Source of the DNA: Xylophilus sp. Leaf220
Lineage (GTDB): Bacteria; Pseudomonadota; Gammaproteobacteria; Burkholderiales; Burkholderiaceae_C
NCBI RefSeq assembly: GCF_001421705.1
Contig: NZ_LMKO01000005.1
Coordinates: forward strand, 4,214 to 68,213
Direction: 5' to 3'
DNA: 64,000 nucleotides
The notes under the pieces are model-generated. The model searched no databases, had not been told where the DNA came from, and saw only the letters and a list, made by a program, of their open reading frames with translations. This document shows, in pieces, positions 1-10,071 of this stretch; the stretch's first letter is position 1; each line of letters starts with the position of its first letter. A program made the translations under genes and the position numbers.

Positions 1-410
1 CAGCGCAGCGCGGCCAACCCGCAAGGCCTGCCCGCGGAGCGCTACACCTACGACGCCGTCGGCAACCGCACCTCCAGCGCCCACCAGCCCGGTGCCTGGG
101 CCTACGGCGCGGACAACGAACTGCTGCAGTGGGGCACGGGCGCCGAGCAGACCCGGCTGCGCTGCAGGGCACGCCGCAGGACGCGACCGATGCGCAGGGC
201 AGATCGTGGTTGCTACTCATTTCGGGGCTTTCCGCAAGACGGTGCCCAGTGCGAGCAGCCGGCTGGAGATGAACCTACGGCTGCCGATGCTGCACTTTGA
301 TGGGGACAGCCGGATGCACTAGACGCGGTTCAGGGACTATGTGCCGACGACCGGGTGTCTTGCAGACGTACCCCGATCGGACTTCGGGGTGAACGGCACC
401 AGCAGGCACG
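1..410 (+). pseudogene. Decayed C-terminal remnant of an RHS/YD-repeat protein
   Basis: Frame 1 starts inside a gene and encodes RYTYDAVGNRT, a YD repeat, followed by ADNELLQWG. The RHS signal then moves to frame 2, where LEMNLRLPMLHFDGDSRMH is followed by a TAG at 320-322 and then TRFRDYVPTTG. This matches the usual RHS core end (LRFPGQYYD..GLHYNRFRDYDP.TGRY) with the tyrosine codon replaced by the stop. A frameshift near 150-200 and the stop mean no full-length RHS toxin can be made. Similarity fades near 410 and no toxin tip or immunity gene follows. The upstream part lies outside the window. Confidence 0.75.
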
Positions 411-466
411 GACTTCGCGCTCTGGACAATCGACGCTTGTGGTGCGTGCCGCATGCCGTTGGTGCA

Positions 467-483
467 TGCACTGTATTTGTGCG
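467..483 (+). promoter_or_regulatory. NtrC-type enhancer box 1
   Basis: TGCACTGTATTTGTGCG has GCAC and GTGC half-sites separated by 7 bases, the spacing of classical NtrC sites such as those at enterobacterial glnA. It lies about 125 bases upstream of the sigma-54 promoter of the outer-membrane protein / glnK / amtB operon, a normal enhancer distance. Confidence 0.65.
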
Positions 484-508
484 GCTTCCAAGCGCTCGGT
501 CCCCTGAC

Positions 509-525
509 TGCACGTTCCTTGCGCC
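509..525 (+). promoter_or_regulatory. NtrC-type enhancer box 2 (weaker)
   Basis: GCAC-N7-GCGC, one mismatch from the NtrC half-site pair. Its centre is 42 bases from box 1, about four helical turns, so two NtrC dimers could bind the same DNA face and assemble. The assignment rests on this spacing and on the sigma-54 promoter downstream. Confidence 0.5.
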
Positions 526-590
526 TGCTTGGTGCATTTTTTGCGCATTCTTTAGACCCGGGCGGTACCTGCGGTGCCAGCATCGGCGAC

Positions 591-606
591 TGGCACGGTT
601 CGTGCA
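591..606 (+). promoter_or_regulatory. Sigma-54 (RpoN) promoter
   Basis: TGGCACGGTTCGTGCA fits the sigma-54 consensus TGGCACG-N4-TTGCW with one mismatch. The GG at 592-593 and GC at 604-605 are exactly 10 bases apart. Transcription should start near 617, giving a leader of about 45 bases before the start codon at 662. Upstream NtrC boxes and downstream glnK-amtB support nitrogen-limitation control. Confidence 0.75.
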
Positions 607-661
607 CCCGTCGCTGTGCCAATTTGTCACCGCCATTCAAACCCTCCGGAGAAGAAGAGCC

Positions 662-1769
<1,108 letters not shown>

Positions 1770-1802
1770 CGCCGGCAGAACGCAGAAAGAAGCACTGACA
1801 TC

Positions 1803-3326
1803 ATGAAAAAATTGCTTGCCTCCCTGTTGCTGGGCATGAGCCTGCTGGCCGGCGGATCGTTCGCCGTGGCGCAGACCGCCGCGACACCGACCGCCGAAGC
1901 CGCCGCGCCCGCGTCCACCGCGCCGGCCGCTGCGGCCCCTGCCGCAGCCGCCGCGGCACCCGCCGAAGCCGCTCCCGCGGCCGCCGCCCCCGTCCCCAAC
2001 AAGGGCGATACCGGCTGGATGATGGTCTCGACCCTGCTGGTGCTGATGATGGCCGTCCCCGGCCTGGCACTGTTCTACGGCGGCCTGGTCCGCAGCAAGA
2101 ACATGCTGTCGGTGCTGATGCAGGTCATGGTCACCTTCTCGCTGATCGTCGTGCTGTGGTTCATCTACGGCTACAGCCTGGCGTTCACCGAGGGCAACGC
2201 CTTCATCGGCGGGTTCGACCGGTTCTTCATGAAGGGCATCTGGGACAACACCGCCGGCACCTTCGCCAACGGCGCGACCTTCAGCAAGGGCGTGGTCATT
2301 CCGGAGATCGTGTTCGCGGCGTTCCAGGCGACCTTCGCCGGCATCACCTGCGCGCTGATCGTCGGCTCCTTCGCCGAGCGGATCAAGTTCTCGGCGGTCC
2401 TGGTGTTCATGGCGATCTGGTTCACCTTCAGCTACCTGCCGATGGCCCACATGGTCTGGTTCTGGCAAGGTCCCGACGCCTACACCGGCAAGGAACTGGT
2501 CGATTCGCTCAACGCGAAGGCCGGCCTGATCTGGCAGTGGGGCGCGCTCGACTTCGCCGGCGGCACCGTGGTGCACATCAACGCAGCCGTGGCCGGCCTG
2601 GTGGGTGCCTTCGTGGTCGGCAAGCGCATCGGCTACGGCAAGGAAGCCCTGACCCCGCACAGCCTGACGCTGACGATGGTCGGCGCCGCCCTGCTGTGGG
2701 TGGGCTGGTTCGGCTTCAACGCCGGCTCGGCGCTGGAAGCCAACGGCACGGCCGCACTGGCCTTCGTCAACACGATGCTGGCTACCGCCGCCGCGGTGCT
2801 GACCTGGTGCCTGGGCGAAGCGATGCTGCGCGGCAAGGCCTCGATGCTGGGCGCCGCGTCCGGCGCGGTGGCGGGCCTGGTGGCGATCACGCCGGCAGCC
2901 GGCAACGTCGGCATCGGCGGCGGTCTGGTGATCGGCCTGCTGGCAGGCTTCGCCGGCCTGTGGGGCGTGACCGGCCTGAAGAAGATGCTGGGCGCCGACG
3001 ACTCGCTCGACGTGTTCGGCGTGCACGGTGTCTGCGGCATCCTGGGCGCGATCCTGACCGGCGTGTTCAACGCACCGGCGCTCGGCGGCCCCGGCTACGT
3101 GGCCGACTGGGTCACCGCGACCGTCATCACCTCGGCCGACTACTCGATCGCGTCGCAGGTCTGGGTGCAGCTGAAGGGCGTGCTGCTGACGGTGGTGTGG
3201 TCCGGCGTGGTGTCGTTCATCGCCTTCAAGGTGGTGGACCTGACCATCGGCCTGCGTGTCTCGGAAGAGTCCGAGCGCGAAGGCCTGGACATCACCTCCC
3301 ACGGCGAAACCGCCTACAACCGTTGA
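1803..3326 (+). CDS. amtB: Ammonium transporter AmtB
   Basis: The 507-residue Amt/Mep/Rh channel has the pore histidine pair at His258 (GGTVVHINAAVAG) and His408 (VFGVHGVCGILG), plus the family segments AVPGLALFYGGLVR and GWFGFNAGSA. It moves ammonium across the inner membrane when nitrogen is scarce. A signal peptide (to about residue 24) is followed by about 40 residues rich in Ala and Pro before the first channel helix near 70. Some proteobacterial Amt proteins have a cleaved signal; this linker is unusually long. Terminator at 3408-3434. Confidence 0.95.
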   Translation: MKKLLASLLLGMSLLAGGSFAVAQTAATPTAEAAAPASTAPAAAAPAAAAAAPAEAAPAAAAPVPNKGDTGWMMVSTLLVLMMAVPGLALFYGGLVRSKNMLSVLMQVMVTFSLIVVLWFIYGYSLAFTEGNAFIGGFDRFFMKGIWDNTAGTFANGATFSKGVVIPEIVFAAFQATFAGITCALIVGSFAERIKFSAVLVFMAIWFTFSYLPMAHMVWFWQGPDAYTGKELVDSLNAKAGLIWQWGALDFAGGTVVHINAAVAGLVGAFVVGKRIGYGKEALTPHSLTLTMVGAALLWVGWFGFNAGSALEANGTAALAFVNTMLATAAAVLTWCLGEAMLRGKASMLGAASGAVAGLVAITPAAGNVGIGGGLVIGLLAGFAGLWGVTGLKKMLGADDSLDVFGVHGVCGILGAILTGVFNAPALGGPGYVADWVTATVITSADYSIASQVWVQLKGVLLTVVWSGVVSFIAFKVVDLTIGLRVSEESEREGLDITSHGETAYNR

Positions 3327-3407
3327 TTCTGCGGAGCGCTGGCACGGCCCTTGCGTCGTTGCCAGCGCTGCAGGAATTCTTGTAGCGAGAGTCTCCTTTG
3401 GATGTTG

Positions 3408-3434
3408 GGCCCGCAGCGATGCGGGCCTTTTTTT
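3408..3434 (+). terminator. Rho-independent terminator of the glnK-amtB operon
   Basis: GGCCCGC (3408-3414), a 6-base loop, GCGGGCC (3421-3427), then seven T residues. The stem is perfect, the T-run follows at once, and it lies about 80 bases after the amtB stop. Confidence 0.9.
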
Positions 3435-3544
3435 GTCCGCGCGCCTCGGGATGCACCCGGTGCGTGCGCCCGGTGCCGCCCCGGTTTGCTACCCTTCGGC
3501 GATGCGCCGCCGTCCGGCGGGCACACCGTTCCTGGAGGACCCGT

Positions 3545-4366
3545 TTGCGCCGCCTGCTCCACATCGCCGACCGGCACCGCACCCCCGCCACCACGCGGCT
3601 GCTCGGCTGGTTCCTGGCGTTCAATGCGGGCGCGGTGAATGCAGGCGGCGTGCTGGTGGTGCACATGTACACCTCGCACATGACCGGCTTTGCCTCGCAG
3701 GTGGCCGACAGCCTGGTGCTGGGGCACGGCGAGTTGTTGCTGAACGCGATCGGCGCGCTGCTGGCCTTCACCTGCGGCGCCGCCTGCACCGCGATCATCG
3801 TCAACTGGGCGCGGGTGCACCGGCTGCGCAGCGCCTACGCCCTGCCCCTGCTGCTCGAGGCCGGCCTGCTGCTGCCCTTCGGGCTGATGGGCGCGATCAC
3901 GCTCACTTGGTCCACGCCCTTCGCGGTGCCGCTCACCGTGCTGCTGCTGTCCTTCATCATGGGGCTGCAGAACGCGCTCGGCACCAAGGCTTCGGCCGGG
4001 CGGGTGCGCAGCACCCACATGACCGGCAACGTGACCGACCTGGGCATCGAGCTAGGCAAGCTGCTGTACCACAACCGCAGCGGCACGCCGCCCGAAGCGC
4101 AGGTGCGCGCCAACCGGGCGCGGATGCGGCTGCACGGCGGGCTGCTGCTGGCCTTCGTCGGTGGCGGCCTGTTCGGCGCCGCCGGCTTCAAGTACGTGGG
4201 TTTCCTGTGGGTGGTACCGCTGGCCGGACTGCTGCTGGCGCTGGCCCTGCCGCCCTTCCTGCACGACCTGCGGCGGCACACGCACCTGCGCACGCTGATG
4301 CTGACGATGCGCGATCGCCTGCGCCGTGTCTGGCAGCGCCTGCCCGCAGGCAAGCCGCCGCGCTGA
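3545..4366 (+). CDS. YoaK/DUF1275 family membrane protein
   Basis: I start this 273-residue protein at TTG 3545, because CTGGAGG sits six bases upstream and no ATG fits. The protein has six or seven hydrophobic segments. Family marks are FNAGAVNAGGVLVVHMYTSHMTG near residue 26 and the second repeat IMGLQNALGTKASAG...THMTGNVTDLG. DUF1275 proteins are inner-membrane proteins of unclear transport function. It converges on kup, whose stop is at 4403. Confidence 0.85.
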   Translation: MRRLLHIADRHRTPATTRLLGWFLAFNAGAVNAGGVLVVHMYTSHMTGFASQVADSLVLGHGELLLNAIGALLAFTCGAACTAIIVNWARVHRLRSAYALPLLLEAGLLLPFGLMGAITLTWSTPFAVPLTVLLLSFIMGLQNALGTKASAGRVRSTHMTGNVTDLGIELGKLLYHNRSGTPPEAQVRANRARMRLHGGLLLAFVGGGLFGAAGFKYVGFLWVVPLAGLLLALALPPFLHDLRRHTHLRTLMLTMRDRLRRVWQRLPAGKPPR

Positions 4367-4402
4367 GCGGCTGGCCCGCCGTCCGGAGCGGGAGGGCCGG
4401 CG

Positions 4403-6316
4403 TCAACCGGCGCGGCGCCCGATCTCTATCAACCGGTTGGCCGGCAGGCCGAAGTAGTCGGAGGCATGGCCCGCATTGCGTTGCATCGAGCGGTACAGGG
4501 TGCTGCGGACCCGTCCCAGCCCCGCCATCAAGCCGGTGCCCTGCGAGGCGCGCGAGACGAAATAGGAGGTCGCCATCGCCTCGATGGGCAAGCCCTGCCG
4601 CTCGGCCAGCAGTTCGATGAACTCGGGCACATGGGGTGCCTCCATGAAGCCGTGCCGGGCGGTGACGCGCCAGAAGCCGCCGTCGAGCGCGCGTGCCTCC
4701 AGCCTGCGTTCCGCGTCCACCCGCGGCACCGGCAATGTCTGCATCTGGAGCACGACGACGCGTTCGTGCAGCACCTGGTTGTGCTTGAGGTTGTGCAGCA
4801 AGGCGTGCGGCACGCTGTCAGCGTCGGCGCTGAGGAACACCGCGGTGCCGCGGACCCGGTGCGGCATGCCGGCCTGGAGCGACGCGATGAACGGCTCCAG
4901 CGGAAACCGCTCGGCCTCGGCCGCCTTCTCGCTCAGGATGCGTCCCTTCGACCAGGTGGTGAAGACGACCATCACCGCTGCCGCGACCGCCAGGGTGATC
5001 CATCCGCCCTCGGCGATCTTCAGGCTGTTGGCGAGGATGAAGCCCAGGTCGACCAGCGCGAAGAGCGTGGTGCCCACCACCACCGCCGCGGCATTCCACC
5101 GCCAGAGCCGCAGGGCCACCAGACCGGCCAGCAAGGTCGTGGTCAGCATCGTCACCGACACCGCGATGCCGTACGCGGCCGACAACGCACCCGAGCTGCG
5201 AAACGCCACCACCAGCAGCAGCACACCGGCCATGAGCAGCCAGTTCACCGTGGGCAGGTACACCTGGCCGATCGCCTGACCCGATGTCTGCACCACCCGC
5301 ATGCGCGGCAGATAGCCCATGTGCATCGCATGGGCCGTCATGGAGAACGCGCCGGAGATCACCGCCTGCGACGCGATCACCGTGGCGCAGGCGGCCAGTG
5401 CCACCATCGGCACCGTGGCCCAGGCAGGAAACATCCGGAAGAAGGGGTTGTCGATCGCCGCCGGATTCGCCAGCACCAGCGCACCCTGGCCGAAGTAGTT
5501 CAGCACCAGCGCCGGCAAGGCGAGCAGCACCCAGGCGCGGCGGATCGGCCCGGCGCCGAAGTGGCCCATGTCGGCGTACAGCGCCTCGCCTCCGGTGAAC
5601 GCCAGGAACACCGCGCCGAGGACGCCCAGGGCCTGTGCGCGGTGCGTGGCGAAGAAGCCGATGGCCCAGCGCGGGTCGAGCGCCGCGAGTACCTGCGGAT
5701 TGCGCACCAGATGGGCCAGGCCCGCCGCTGCCAGCACGCCGAACCAGACCAGCATCACCGGCCCGAATACCCGGCCCACGGTGGCGGTGCCCTTGCGCTG
5801 CACCACGAAGAGCGCCACCAGGACCCCCAGGGTCAGCGGCACGATGTAGGGCTTGAAGACCGGGGTGGCGATCTCCAGGCCCTCGGCGGCCGACAACACC
5901 GAGATCGCCGGGGTGATCAGGCTGTCGCCGTAGAACATCGCGGCGCCCACCAGGCCCAGCCCGATCACCGCATGCCGCTGCCAGGCCCGGCTGGGCCCGC
6001 GCTCCAGCGCCGCGCGCGCCAGGCCCTGCAACGCCAGGATGCCCCCCTCGCCGTCCTGGTCGGCGCGCAGCACGAACACCACGTACTTGAGCGTCACCAC
6101 CAGCAGCAGGCCCCACACCACCAGCGACAGCAGTCCCAGCACCGCCGCCGCGTCCAACGGTACGCCGTGGTCCGGGCTCAGGCATTCCTTGAACGCGTAC
6201 AGGGGCGAGGTGCCGATGTCGCCGAACACCACGCCCAGCGCCGCGACCATGGGGCCGATGCCGGAGCGGAGCGTTCTGCCGTGCGCGGCGTCGGTTGCGG
6301 TGGAGGGGTGCGTCAT
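4403..6316 (-). CDS. kup: KUP-type potassium uptake protein
   Basis: Length is 637 residues with the ATG at 6316. The frame is open upstream, but the canonical N-terminal motif GVVFGDIGTSPLYAF falls at residues 28-42, as in known Kup proteins. About twelve membrane helices are followed by a C-terminal cytoplasmic domain of about 150 residues starting near VFLSADADSVPHALLHNLKHN. Kup imports K+ with protons across the inner membrane, mainly at low pH or under osmotic demand. It ends 36 bases from the convergent DUF1275 gene. Confidence 0.95.
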   Translation of the reverse strand: MTHPSTATDAAHGRTLRSGIGPMVAALGVVFGDIGTSPLYAFKECLSPDHGVPLDAAAVLGLLSLVVWGLLLVVTLKYVVFVLRADQDGEGGILALQGLARAALERGPSRAWQRHAVIGLGLVGAAMFYGDSLITPAISVLSAAEGLEIATPVFKPYIVPLTLGVLVALFVVQRKGTATVGRVFGPVMLVWFGVLAAAGLAHLVRNPQVLAALDPRWAIGFFATHRAQALGVLGAVFLAFTGGEALYADMGHFGAGPIRRAWVLLALPALVLNYFGQGALVLANPAAIDNPFFRMFPAWATVPMVALAACATVIASQAVISGAFSMTAHAMHMGYLPRMRVVQTSGQAIGQVYLPTVNWLLMAGVLLLVVAFRSSGALSAAYGIAVSVTMLTTTLLAGLVALRLWRWNAAAVVVGTTLFALVDLGFILANSLKIAEGGWITLAVAAAVMVVFTTWSKGRILSEKAAEAERFPLEPFIASLQAGMPHRVRGTAVFLSADADSVPHALLHNLKHNQVLHERVVVLQMQTLPVPRVDAERRLEARALDGGFWRVTARHGFMEAPHVPEFIELLAERQGLPIEAMATSYFVSRASQGTGLMAGLGRVRSTLYRSMQRNAGHASDYFGLPANRLIEIGRRAG

Positions 6317-6389
6317 GGGCGGGCGGACGAGGGCGGGACCGTGAAATGCGCGCGACCGGCAGCCGGCGCGGAGCGGAAAAGCCGGCGCA

Positions 6390-6755
6390 TCATGCCGTAT
6401 CGGCGGTGAACACCAGGCGGTTGCCGAAAGGATCCTTGATCGCCATGTCGTGCGAACCCCAGGGCATCGCCTCGATCCCGGGGCGGGCGTAGGCGTACGG
6501 TTTGGCGGCCAGTTCGGCGTGCAGCGCGGCCAGGCCCGTGGTCGCGATCCGCAGCGCGGCACCGGGGCAGGCGTCCCCGTGGTGCTCGGTCAGGTGCAGC
6601 ACGCAGCCGTCGCGCGCGATCTGCAGGTACAGCGGAAAGCCGGGCTCGAAGCGGTGCTCCCAGTCCACCCGGAAACCGAGGTAGTCGAGGTAGAACGCGC
6701 GGGCCTTGGCTTCGTCGAAGATCCGCAGCAGGGGGATGGGGGCCTGGAGTTGCAT
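6390..6755 (-). CDS. VOC-superfamily (glyoxalase/bleomycin-resistance-like) protein
   Basis: A single-domain protein of 121 residues starting MQLQAPIPLLRIFD. It shows the VOC pattern FYLDYLGFRVDWEH near the N-terminus, VLHLTEHHGDA in the middle and MAIKDPFGNRLVF at the C-terminus, the typical closing strand of bleomycin-binding relatives. Such proteins dimerise and either bind metal for catalysis or trap a hydrophobic ligand; which applies cannot be told here. It is 73 bases upstream of kup on the same strand and divergent from the ProQ-like gene. Confidence 0.8.
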   Translation of the reverse strand: MQLQAPIPLLRIFDEAKARAFYLDYLGFRVDWEHRFEPGFPLYLQIARDGCVLHLTEHHGDACPGAALRIATTGLAALHAELAAKPYAYARPGIEAMPWGSHDMAIKDPFGNRLVFTADTA

Positions 6756-6873
6756 GTTTGGATTGTGGCGCGCACGGAACGCACGCCCGGCACCGCAGGG
6801 CGGACGACGGCACCGATTCGGCTCGGGCCCATATCGCTGGCATGATCGCGAATTCGCCCTTTTGCTCCATGCC

Positions 6874-7821
6874 ATGACAGATTCCGTGCCCGACGCAGCC
6901 GCCGCTCCCGCAGAACAGGTGGTTTCCCCCGCCGTGCAGGACCTTCGCTCCCCCGCCCCGCAACCCCCGCGCCCTGCCGGCAAGCGCCGTCCGCAGCAGG
7001 ACGGCGGCGGCCGCAGGGGGCCGGGCCCCCGTCCGGTGGCCGGAGCCGGCAAAGGCAACGCCCCGGCGCCGTCACGCGCGCCCCATCCGGCACTGGAGCA
7101 GCTGGCCGGCTTCTACCCGCAGCTGTTCGGCGCGGTGTTCCGCCCGCTCAAGCGCGGCATCTTCCAGGACCTGCTGGCCGCGCATCCCGACGTGTTCGAG
7201 CGCGAAGCCCTCAAGACCGCACTCGGCCTGCACACCCGTTCCACCCGCTACCTGCAGAGCGTGGCCGCAGGCGATGCCCGCCGCGACCTGCAGGGTGCGG
7301 TGGTGGAAGACCTGGCGCCGGAGCATGTGCACCATGCCATCGTCGAGCTCTGGCGGCGCCGCGAAGGCCGCACGCCCGAAGCCGAGCGGCCCGCGCTGCG
7401 CGCGCAATGGCGCGGCCGCATGGTGCAGGCATTCGAAGCCTCGGGCCTGACCCGCGAGGACTATGCCGAACGGGTGCGTACCCGCAACGACGCCGCCACC
7501 GGCCTTCTCGACGAAGCCCTAGCCGAAGCCGGCACGCGCGCCGCCAAGGACGAGGCCCTGCTGCGCGCCTTCGAATCCGGCAGCGCCACCGTCGAAGCCT
7601 TCGCCGACATGTACGGCCTGGACCCGCGCCAGGCCGGCCCGCTGCTGGAGCGCGCCCGCAAGCGCCGGGCCGTCGCGGCGGCCGCCGCTGCGGCTGCAGA
7701 AGCCGCAGCCGCCGCAGCGCCCGATTCGGAAGTGGACGGCTCCGCCGCGCCTGAAAAGGTGGAAGGCGATACCGACGACACCAACACCGACACCGACACT
7801 TCGGCCCCCGAAAAAGGCTGA
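6874..7821 (+). CDS. ProQ/FinO-domain RNA chaperone
   Basis: The chosen ATG at 6874 gives 315 residues (MTDSVPDAAAAPAEQ). A disordered, basic, Pro/Gly-rich tail occupies residues 1-70. The FinO/ProQ domain spans about 72-175: LFGAVFRPLKRGIFQDL, then LGLHTRSTRYLQSV. A linker leads to an alanine tract (about 17 of 18 residues) and an acidic Asp/Thr/Glu tail. FinO-family proteins bind structured small RNAs and mRNA 3' ends. The isolated domain with long low-complexity arms is a common betaproteobacterial arrangement. RNA targets cannot be inferred. Confidence 0.85.
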   Translation: MTDSVPDAAAAPAEQVVSPAVQDLRSPAPQPPRPAGKRRPQQDGGGRRGPGPRPVAGAGKGNAPAPSRAPHPALEQLAGFYPQLFGAVFRPLKRGIFQDLLAAHPDVFEREALKTALGLHTRSTRYLQSVAAGDARRDLQGAVVEDLAPEHVHHAIVELWRRREGRTPEAERPALRAQWRGRMVQAFEASGLTREDYAERVRTRNDAATGLLDEALAEAGTRAAKDEALLRAFESGSATVEAFADMYGLDPRQAGPLLERARKRRAVAAAAAAAAEAAAAAAPDSEVDGSAAPEKVEGDTDDTNTDTDTSAPEKG

Positions 7822-7837
7822 AAGCCGCCGCGCCGGG

Positions 7838-8722
7838 TCACCGCATCAGCAGGGCCTGCCGCAACAACCGCGCGGCCCGGTCCCGGATCTGCCCCGGCAG
7901 GCTGCGCGCCGGTGCGACCGGCCGGCTGCGGAACGCGGTGCAGGCGTCCAGGAAGTCGTGCAGGATGGCCGTGTCGTCGATCGTGTTGGCACCGTGCCTG
8001 TGGAACTCTGGATGCCACTGGGTCGCCGCGATGTAGCCCTTTTGCGGGCCGCCGGTGCGGCGGATCGCCTCGGGCACGCGGTCGGGCGCGCTCCAGGCTT
8101 CCACCGTGAAATCGGGCGCCAGCTGCTTGATGCCCTGGTGGTGGATGCTGTTGACCCGTGCCCGCAGGACGCCCGGGTAGAGCTGCGAAAGGCGCGTCTT
8201 CTCGACGATGTCGATCTCGTGGAAATTCTGGTCGTAGGTGGTCGCGTCCCGGTGGCGCAGGGCGCCGGCGTGCTGGGTCTCGATGTCCTGGTACAGCGTG
8301 CCGCCATAGGCCACGTTGATCAGCTGCAGGCCGCGGCACACGCCGAAGACCGGCTTGCCGGCCTGCGCGAAGGCCTCGACCACCGCCAGGTCGTACAGGT
8401 CGCGCACCCGGTCGCCGATCCAGGCGTCCTGCAGCGGCTCCTCGCCGTAGCTGCCCGGCCAGACATCGGCCCCGCCGTGCATGACGACGCCGTCGAGCCA
8501 CTCCGCGTAGTGCGCCAGGGTCACGTCGCCCCGGGCGGTTTCGCCGGTCGGGCAGGGCACCATCACCACCATCGCACCGGCCGACATCAGCCAGTGGGCG
8601 ATCGACTGCTCCACGTACTGGAGCGTCTTGCCGGTGAAAAGCGACCGGTCCGGATCGGCATGCTGGAAACAGGCCGACAGACCGATCTTCAGGCGCTTGG
8701 AGCTTGTCTGCATGGATGCCAT
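7838..8722 (-). CDS. Class I glutamine amidotransferase-like hydrolase (peptidase C26, PuuD-like)
   Basis: The 294-residue protein carries the nucleophile elbow VFGVCRGLQLINV with Cys129 and the catalytic His-Glu in TQWHPEF near residue 250. Those are the marks of gamma-glutamyl-gamma-aminobutyrate hydrolases and related C26 enzymes. PuuD cleaves gamma-glutamyl-GABA in putrescine breakdown, but no other puu genes are nearby, so the substrate is uncertain. Either ATG (8722 or 8713) could serve as start. The gene converges on the ProQ gene, with 16 bases between stops. Confidence 0.8.
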   Translation of the reverse strand: MASMQTSSKRLKIGLSACFQHADPDRSLFTGKTLQYVEQSIAHWLMSAGAMVVMVPCPTGETARGDVTLAHYAEWLDGVVMHGGADVWPGSYGEEPLQDAWIGDRVRDLYDLAVVEAFAQAGKPVFGVCRGLQLINVAYGGTLYQDIETQHAGALRHRDATTYDQNFHEIDIVEKTRLSQLYPGVLRARVNSIHHQGIKQLAPDFTVEAWSAPDRVPEAIRRTGGPQKGYIAATQWHPEFHRHGANTIDDTAILHDFLDACTAFRSRPVAPARSLPGQIRDRAARLLRQALLMR

Positions 8723-8772
8723 TGTGGCGCGCCACGCCTGCGGCTGCATGCGGTGCCGCGACGAAGGCGCGC

Positions 8773-9888
8773 TCAGCCCACCATGTCCGCGTTGCGCGGC
8801 TCGTGCATCGGGCATCCGTTGCGGCTGCCGCGGAACGCCACCGATTCGGGATACACCGCGCGCCGTACCCGCATGACAGAGCCGAGCGGCCGATGCGCGG
8901 CCAGGCCGTGCCAGGGATTGAAGGACATGCCGTCGTCCACCGAAGCCTTGCGGGCGGCATCCCAGGCCGACTGTCGCGGAATGCGGATGCGGGCGACGGC
9001 CAGATAGGGGCTCTGTTCTTCCGGCCAGATCACCGACGGGTCCTCGATCGGCATCGCCTCGATGTCGGTGCAGAGCTGCACCCGCAACTCCCATTCGGCA
9101 TCGTCGTGCGACGCGAAGAAGTCGGACACTGCGTCGCGCAGGCCGTCGGGCTTGTCGTCCAGGTCCACCGGCGCGTCCTTCAATGCGGTGAGCGAAGGTG
9201 CCACCGGCACGATCTGCAGCTTGGCCATGTAGGGGCCGTAGAGCAGCGGCACCTGGGCGAAGTAGGTGTCGCCCAGCGGGTGCGTCTCGGGGTGTCCGCC
9301 CATGGCCTTCACCGTACCGCTTTCAAGTCCCACCGCTTCCAGCACCTTCTCGGTGCCGCGCAGCACGCTCGACAGCACCTTCTTGGCGGTCGGCACCTTG
9401 TCGGTGGTAGCGGCCAGCAGCTTCAGGTTGCGCAGGAAGCCCTTGGCATTGGGCGCCGAGAACTTCGGGCCGTTGATCATCAGGAAATCCTGGGTGGTGG
9501 CGCCTTCCGAGCCGGGCAGGCGCGCACCGTCCACGCCGATCACCTTGACCGCCATCGCGCGCGGCAGCGAGACGGCGTCGTCCAGTTCTTCTGCCGGGGG
9601 CGTCGAGAGCCGCGCCACCAGCGGGTAGGTGCCGGCCTGGGCGAAAAGTCCCTGGGCCAGCGTGGGCGGCAGGTTCGGCAGCACCTCCAGCTCGCCGCGC
9701 AGCAGGCCGTGGCTTTTGGCGTGCACGCTGCGCAGGGCGTGGCCGGTGTGCTCGAACATCGTCGCGGACATCTTCAGCAGCACTTCCTTGGTTTCCGCGA
9801 TGGTCTCGGCTTCGCCGTCCTCGGGCGTCTCGAAGGTGGGCTGGTAGGGGATCGGCGCGGCGGCGCCTGCAGGAGGGGTGGAAGTCAT
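8773..9888 (-). CDS. Catalase-superfamily heme protein (catalase-like, small)
   Basis: The protein has 371 residues, shorter than monofunctional catalases (about 480 or more). It keeps the catalase-fold start with a candidate distal His in SVHAKSHGLLRGEL and the stretch TTQDFLMINGPKFSAPNAKGFLR resembling the catalase core. Near the C-terminus, RVRRAVYPES is a candidate for the proximal heme-Tyr motif. It fits the catalase-related family that includes SrpA. It may act as a peroxidase or peroxygenase; activity is uncertain. It lies 50 bases upstream of the amidotransferase gene on the same strand. Confidence 0.75.
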   Translation of the reverse strand: MTSTPPAGAAAPIPYQPTFETPEDGEAETIAETKEVLLKMSATMFEHTGHALRSVHAKSHGLLRGELEVLPNLPPTLAQGLFAQAGTYPLVARLSTPPAEELDDAVSLPRAMAVKVIGVDGARLPGSEGATTQDFLMINGPKFSAPNAKGFLRNLKLLAATTDKVPTAKKVLSSVLRGTEKVLEAVGLESGTVKAMGGHPETHPLGDTYFAQVPLLYGPYMAKLQIVPVAPSLTALKDAPVDLDDKPDGLRDAVSDFFASHDDAEWELRVQLCTDIEAMPIEDPSVIWPEEQSPYLAVARIRIPRQSAWDAARKASVDDGMSFNPWHGLAAHRPLGSVMRVRRAVYPESVAFRGSRNGCPMHEPRNADMVG

Positions 9889-10071
9889 CGTGGTCCTTGT
9901 AGTGCTGCGGGCCGGGCAAATGCCGACCGTAAGAGAACCGTTTGTATCAGCGGGTTTGGGCGGGAGCTGTAGGCGCCGGTGCAAGCGGCGGTGACGGACG
10001 GAACGCCGCGCCGCTATCGGCAGCCCGCCGGTTTCGGTGCAGGCGAGTCCAGGCCGGCGGGACCGCGGGCG

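Noticed and set aside
1-300. Intact partial RHS gene ending at 300
   Set aside because: Only the first third of this frame is RHS-like. The conserved end motif is in another frame and past a stop, so it is scored as a pseudogene.
4466-6409. Long plus-strand open frame opposite kup
   Set aside because: Its product is rich in His, Gln and Arg with no fold or motif, the usual antisense shadow of a high-GC gene.
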